Shown here: piece after piece, positions 5,151 to 6,718 of the stretch
How positions within the stretch are numbered: position 1 is the stretch's first letter
How the letters are laid out: every line of letters begins with the position of its first letter
Assembly: GCA_009925965.1 (NCBI GenBank)
Contig: RFPW01000119.1
Location: forward strand, 1 to 6,718
Direction: 5' to 3'
Origin: Betaproteobacteria bacterium
Lineage (GTDB): Bacteria; Pseudomonadota; Gammaproteobacteria; Burkholderiales; Burkholderiaceae_E
DNA length: 6,718 nt
Program-made: the position numbers and the translations under genes
Notes under the pieces: model-generated
What the model was told of the DNA's origin: nothing
Databases searched by the model: none
The model's input: the letters and a program-made list of their open reading frames with translations, nothing else

Positions 5151-6042
5151 GTTGTCTGCGGCCTCGAGTTCAACCAACCCAACTGCTGGCCATGCTCGCT
5201 TGAACAACGCATTTGATCCCGCCATTCTGGCCGCCCTGCCCCGCACGTCGGGGGTGTATCTGTTTCAGGGCGACGGGGCTTTGCCGCTCTACATTGGCAA
5301 GAGTGTTGACATCAAGAGTCGGGTCTTGTCGCACCTGCGTACGCCCGAAGAAGCGAGCATGTTGGCGCGCACCCGGCGCATCGACTTTATTGAGACGGCG
5401 GGCGAGGTCGGCGCGCTCCTACTGGAATCGCACCTGATCAAGCAGTTGTCGCCTTTGTTCAACGTACGACTTCGACGGGTTCGTAGCCTTCGCTCAATTC
5501 AACTTCACCAAACCGCTGCAGGACTCGAACCCCGATTGAGCAATTTCAAGGGTCCAGAGGTTCATTTTAAGAATCAGACTCTTACGCCATCAACGAACGT
5601 TTTCGGTCTTTTTGCCACCAAGCATGCAGCCCAGCAGAAACTGCGCGAACTGGCCCGAACCCACAGTCTTTGCCTAGCCCTCCTGGGGCTGGAAAAAGCA
5701 GGCCCCAGGGGTTGCTTTGGAGTACAAATCCGAACCTGTCGCGGCGCCTGCATCGGTCGTGAACCACGCGCTGAACATGATGAACGGCTCCTGAATGCGC
5801 TCAAAGCGACTCAAATCTACGCCTGGCCCTACTCGGGCGCGATCGAGTTAATCGAGGAGCGGGATGGGTGGGTACAACGCCATCGGGTTGAAAACTGGCG
5901 TCACCTGGGCACACACTGTTCACGGAATGAAGGTGCCTGCTTTGGCGCCCAACCACCCGAGTTTGATCTGGATAGCTACAAGATCCTGGTCAAGCCCATC
6001 CTGTTGCAGCTATCGCGAGACGGCCTCCCGGCTGGGTGTTAA
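5149..6042 (+). CDS. cho: Excinuclease Cho (UvrC-like 3'-incision endonuclease)
   Basis: Cho is the UvrC homologue that, with UvrA and UvrB, makes only the 3' incision at bulky DNA lesions during nucleotide excision repair. The 297 residues match the roughly 295 of the E. coli protein and align along the whole length from memory. The GIY-YIG nuclease domain has GVYLF (35-39), LYIGKSVDIKSRVLSHLRTPEE (47-68), with K51 and R58 spaced from Tyr48 as in UvrC, and catalytic glutamate E93 in LLLESHLIK. The C-terminal half has the Cho-type cysteine pattern CF-x6-CRGAC (189-201), WPYSGAIEL (226-234) and the ending DLDSYKILVKPIL (273-285). The UvrC helix-hairpin-helix end and RNase H-like 5' nuclease are absent, as expected. 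The GTG start gives the expected N-terminal length; no clear ribosome site is visible. In E. coli cho is SOS-induced, but no canonical LexA box is seen here. Confidence 0.93.
   Translation: MLSAASSSTNPTAGHARLNNAFDPAILAALPRTSGVYLFQGDGALPLYIGKSVDIKSRVLSHLRTPEEASMLARTRRIDFIETAGEVGALLLESHLIKQLSPLFNVRLRRVRSLRSIQLHQTAAGLEPRLSNFKGPEVHFKNQTLTPSTNVFGLFATKHAAQQKLRELARTHSLCLALLGLEKAGPRGCFGVQIRTCRGACIGREPRAEHDERLLNALKATQIYAWPYSGAIELIEERDGWVQRHRVENWRHLGTHCSRNEGACFGAQPPEFDLDSYKILVKPILLQLSRDGLPAGC
6010..6042. other. Convergent 33-bp coding overlap (cho / acyltransferase)
   Basis: The cho stop TAA is at 6040-6042 and the acyltransferase stop (CTA on the plus strand) at 6010-6012. The shared 33 bases encode LQLSRDGLPAGC in cho and LTPSREAVSR in the other gene, both outside the recognisable domain cores. 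There is no separate terminator between the genes. Confidence 0.9.
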
Positions 6043-6718
6043 CAGCCCACCGAACAGGGGCAAGACCGCGTGAAGCAAGGGGTTGGTGTGATGAAAATAG
6101 TTCCACATCGGAACCAGATCGCAGCCGATGTATTGCTTGAATCGATACGAGGTGATGCCGAAATCGATTTCCGGGATGCCCTCGCGAATCGCGATGTCGA
6201 TGCAATCGAGCATCAGTGAGAAGTACAGCCTATAGGACGGCGCTCGACTGTAGTCCATGCCGATGTACTTACAGATCATCTTGCTGGGCGTGCAGATCAT
6301 CTGATGGAACCCGATCAGCGTATCGCGCTCAAAATAGAAAACAAACCGGCTGAGCGATGAGGTCTCGCGGAAGTAGGCAGGCGGCAACTCGAGGAACTTG
6401 AACTCCGCGCGGCTTTGCGTTTGTCGATAGAGCGCGTAGACCGAATCCTCCAGTTCGACGGGCAAGCCAACGGTCTCCTCCCGACGAAGACCTGTCGCGG
6501 CCCTGCGCTGCCGATTCAGGTCGCTGCGTTTTTTAGAGGACAACAACTTCCAGTAATCGGGGCTTACGCGAAGCCGCGCGAGCGGGAAGCTCGGTAGTCG
6601 CACAAATCCTTGCAGATCAAGCGCCCGGCTCAGCCCTTTGAGGCAAATCAAGGGCGCCTGCCGACCGAGACACGCAACTGCACTGGCCAAATGCGCGGTT
6701 CCAAATCCGGGCGGAAGT
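6010..6718 (-). CDS. FemAB/GNAT-like acyltransferase (Acetyltransf_6 / BioF2-like), 5' end outside the window
   Basis: The C-terminal GNAT-fold part of a protein of the FemAB-like or Acetyltransf_6 type. Such proteins transfer acyl or aminoacyl groups and often sit in cell-envelope, polysaccharide or unusual-lipid pathways. A TTG at 6690-6688 could open a 226-residue protein, but the frame stays open to the edge (LPPGFGTAHLASAV...) and the family is normally longer, so the true start is probably outside. Numbered from that TTG: basic stretch SSKKRSDLNRQRRA (51-64), a helix DSVYALYRQTQSR (82-94), strands RFVFYFERDTLIGFHQMIC (115-133), then KYIGMDYSRAPSYRLYFSLMLDCIDIAIREGI (141-172) and the family-like IDFGITSYRFKQYIGCDLVPMWNY (175-198) followed by a tail with TNPLLH. 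No acyl-CoA phosphate loop is obvious. The substrate cannot be told from the sequence, and no neighbour helps. Confidence 0.75.
   Translation of the reverse strand, partial: LPPGFGTAHLASAVACLGRQAPLICLKGLSRALDLQGFVRLPSFPLARLRVSPDYWKLLSSKKRSDLNRQRRAATGLRREETVGLPVELEDSVYALYRQTQSRAEFKFLELPPAYFRETSSLSRFVFYFERDTLIGFHQMICTPSKMICKYIGMDYSRAPSYRLYFSLMLDCIDIAIREGIPEIDFGITSYRFKQYIGCDLVPMWNYFHHTNPLLHAVLPLFGGLLTPSREAVSR

Noticed and set aside
5119..5160. LexA box for cho
   Set aside because: CTGT occurs on the minus strand near the spacer, but no ACAG follows at the 8-base spacing; only the unrelated ACGAT/ATCGT dyad is present.

Overview
The window looks like a chromosomal piece of a Gram-negative proteobacterium, most likely a betaproteobacterium (Burkholderiales-like). 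The reasons are an outer-membrane TonB-dependent receptor, a Cho-type nuclease, a moderately high G+C content with GTG/TTG starts, and a small His-containing protein ending in PPARAPP of a kind I associate with betaproteobacterial receptor loci. The order is inferred from protein character only.

Layout. Bases 1-272 carry no gene I can support. They hold a long imperfect hairpin (1-74), an 11-bp-period repeat array (90-187) with one exact 22-bp duplication, and a four-tract G-quadruplex motif on the minus strand (188-222). A plus-strand EamA/DMT inner-membrane transporter follows (273-1142). Its last 33 bases overlap tail-to-tail with a minus-strand ZnuD-like TonB-dependent receptor (1110-3173). 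Upstream of the receptor on the minus strand are a small secreted or membrane-anchored protein (3277-3651) and a J-domain protein (3652-5118). The J-domain stop codon directly abuts the GTG start of the small gene. These three minus-strand genes probably form one transcription unit, broken by a 103-bp gap that holds a strong hairpin and a perfect 10-bp palindrome. Thirty bases from the J-domain start, the gene for Cho (UvrC-like single-incision endonuclease, 5149-6042) runs the other way. It again overlaps tail-to-tail by exactly 33 bases with a minus-strand FemAB/GNAT-like acyltransferase (6010 to the right edge), whose start lies outside the window.

Working together. The receptor would import a scarce metal or metal complex across the outer membrane, and the small protein beside it may help in the periplasm. 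The J-domain protein carries a zinc-ribbon-like cysteine pair set, one membrane segment and a C-terminal beta domain. Whether it belongs functionally to the metal locus is inference. The EamA transporter, Cho and the acyltransferase look like independent neighbours. The least ordinary points are a ZnuD-type receptor lacking the His/Cys-rich zinc-capture loop, the structured 5' non-coding block, and a dyad that straddles the cho start in a very short divergent spacer. I found no complete mobile element, CRISPR array, rRNA or tRNA.
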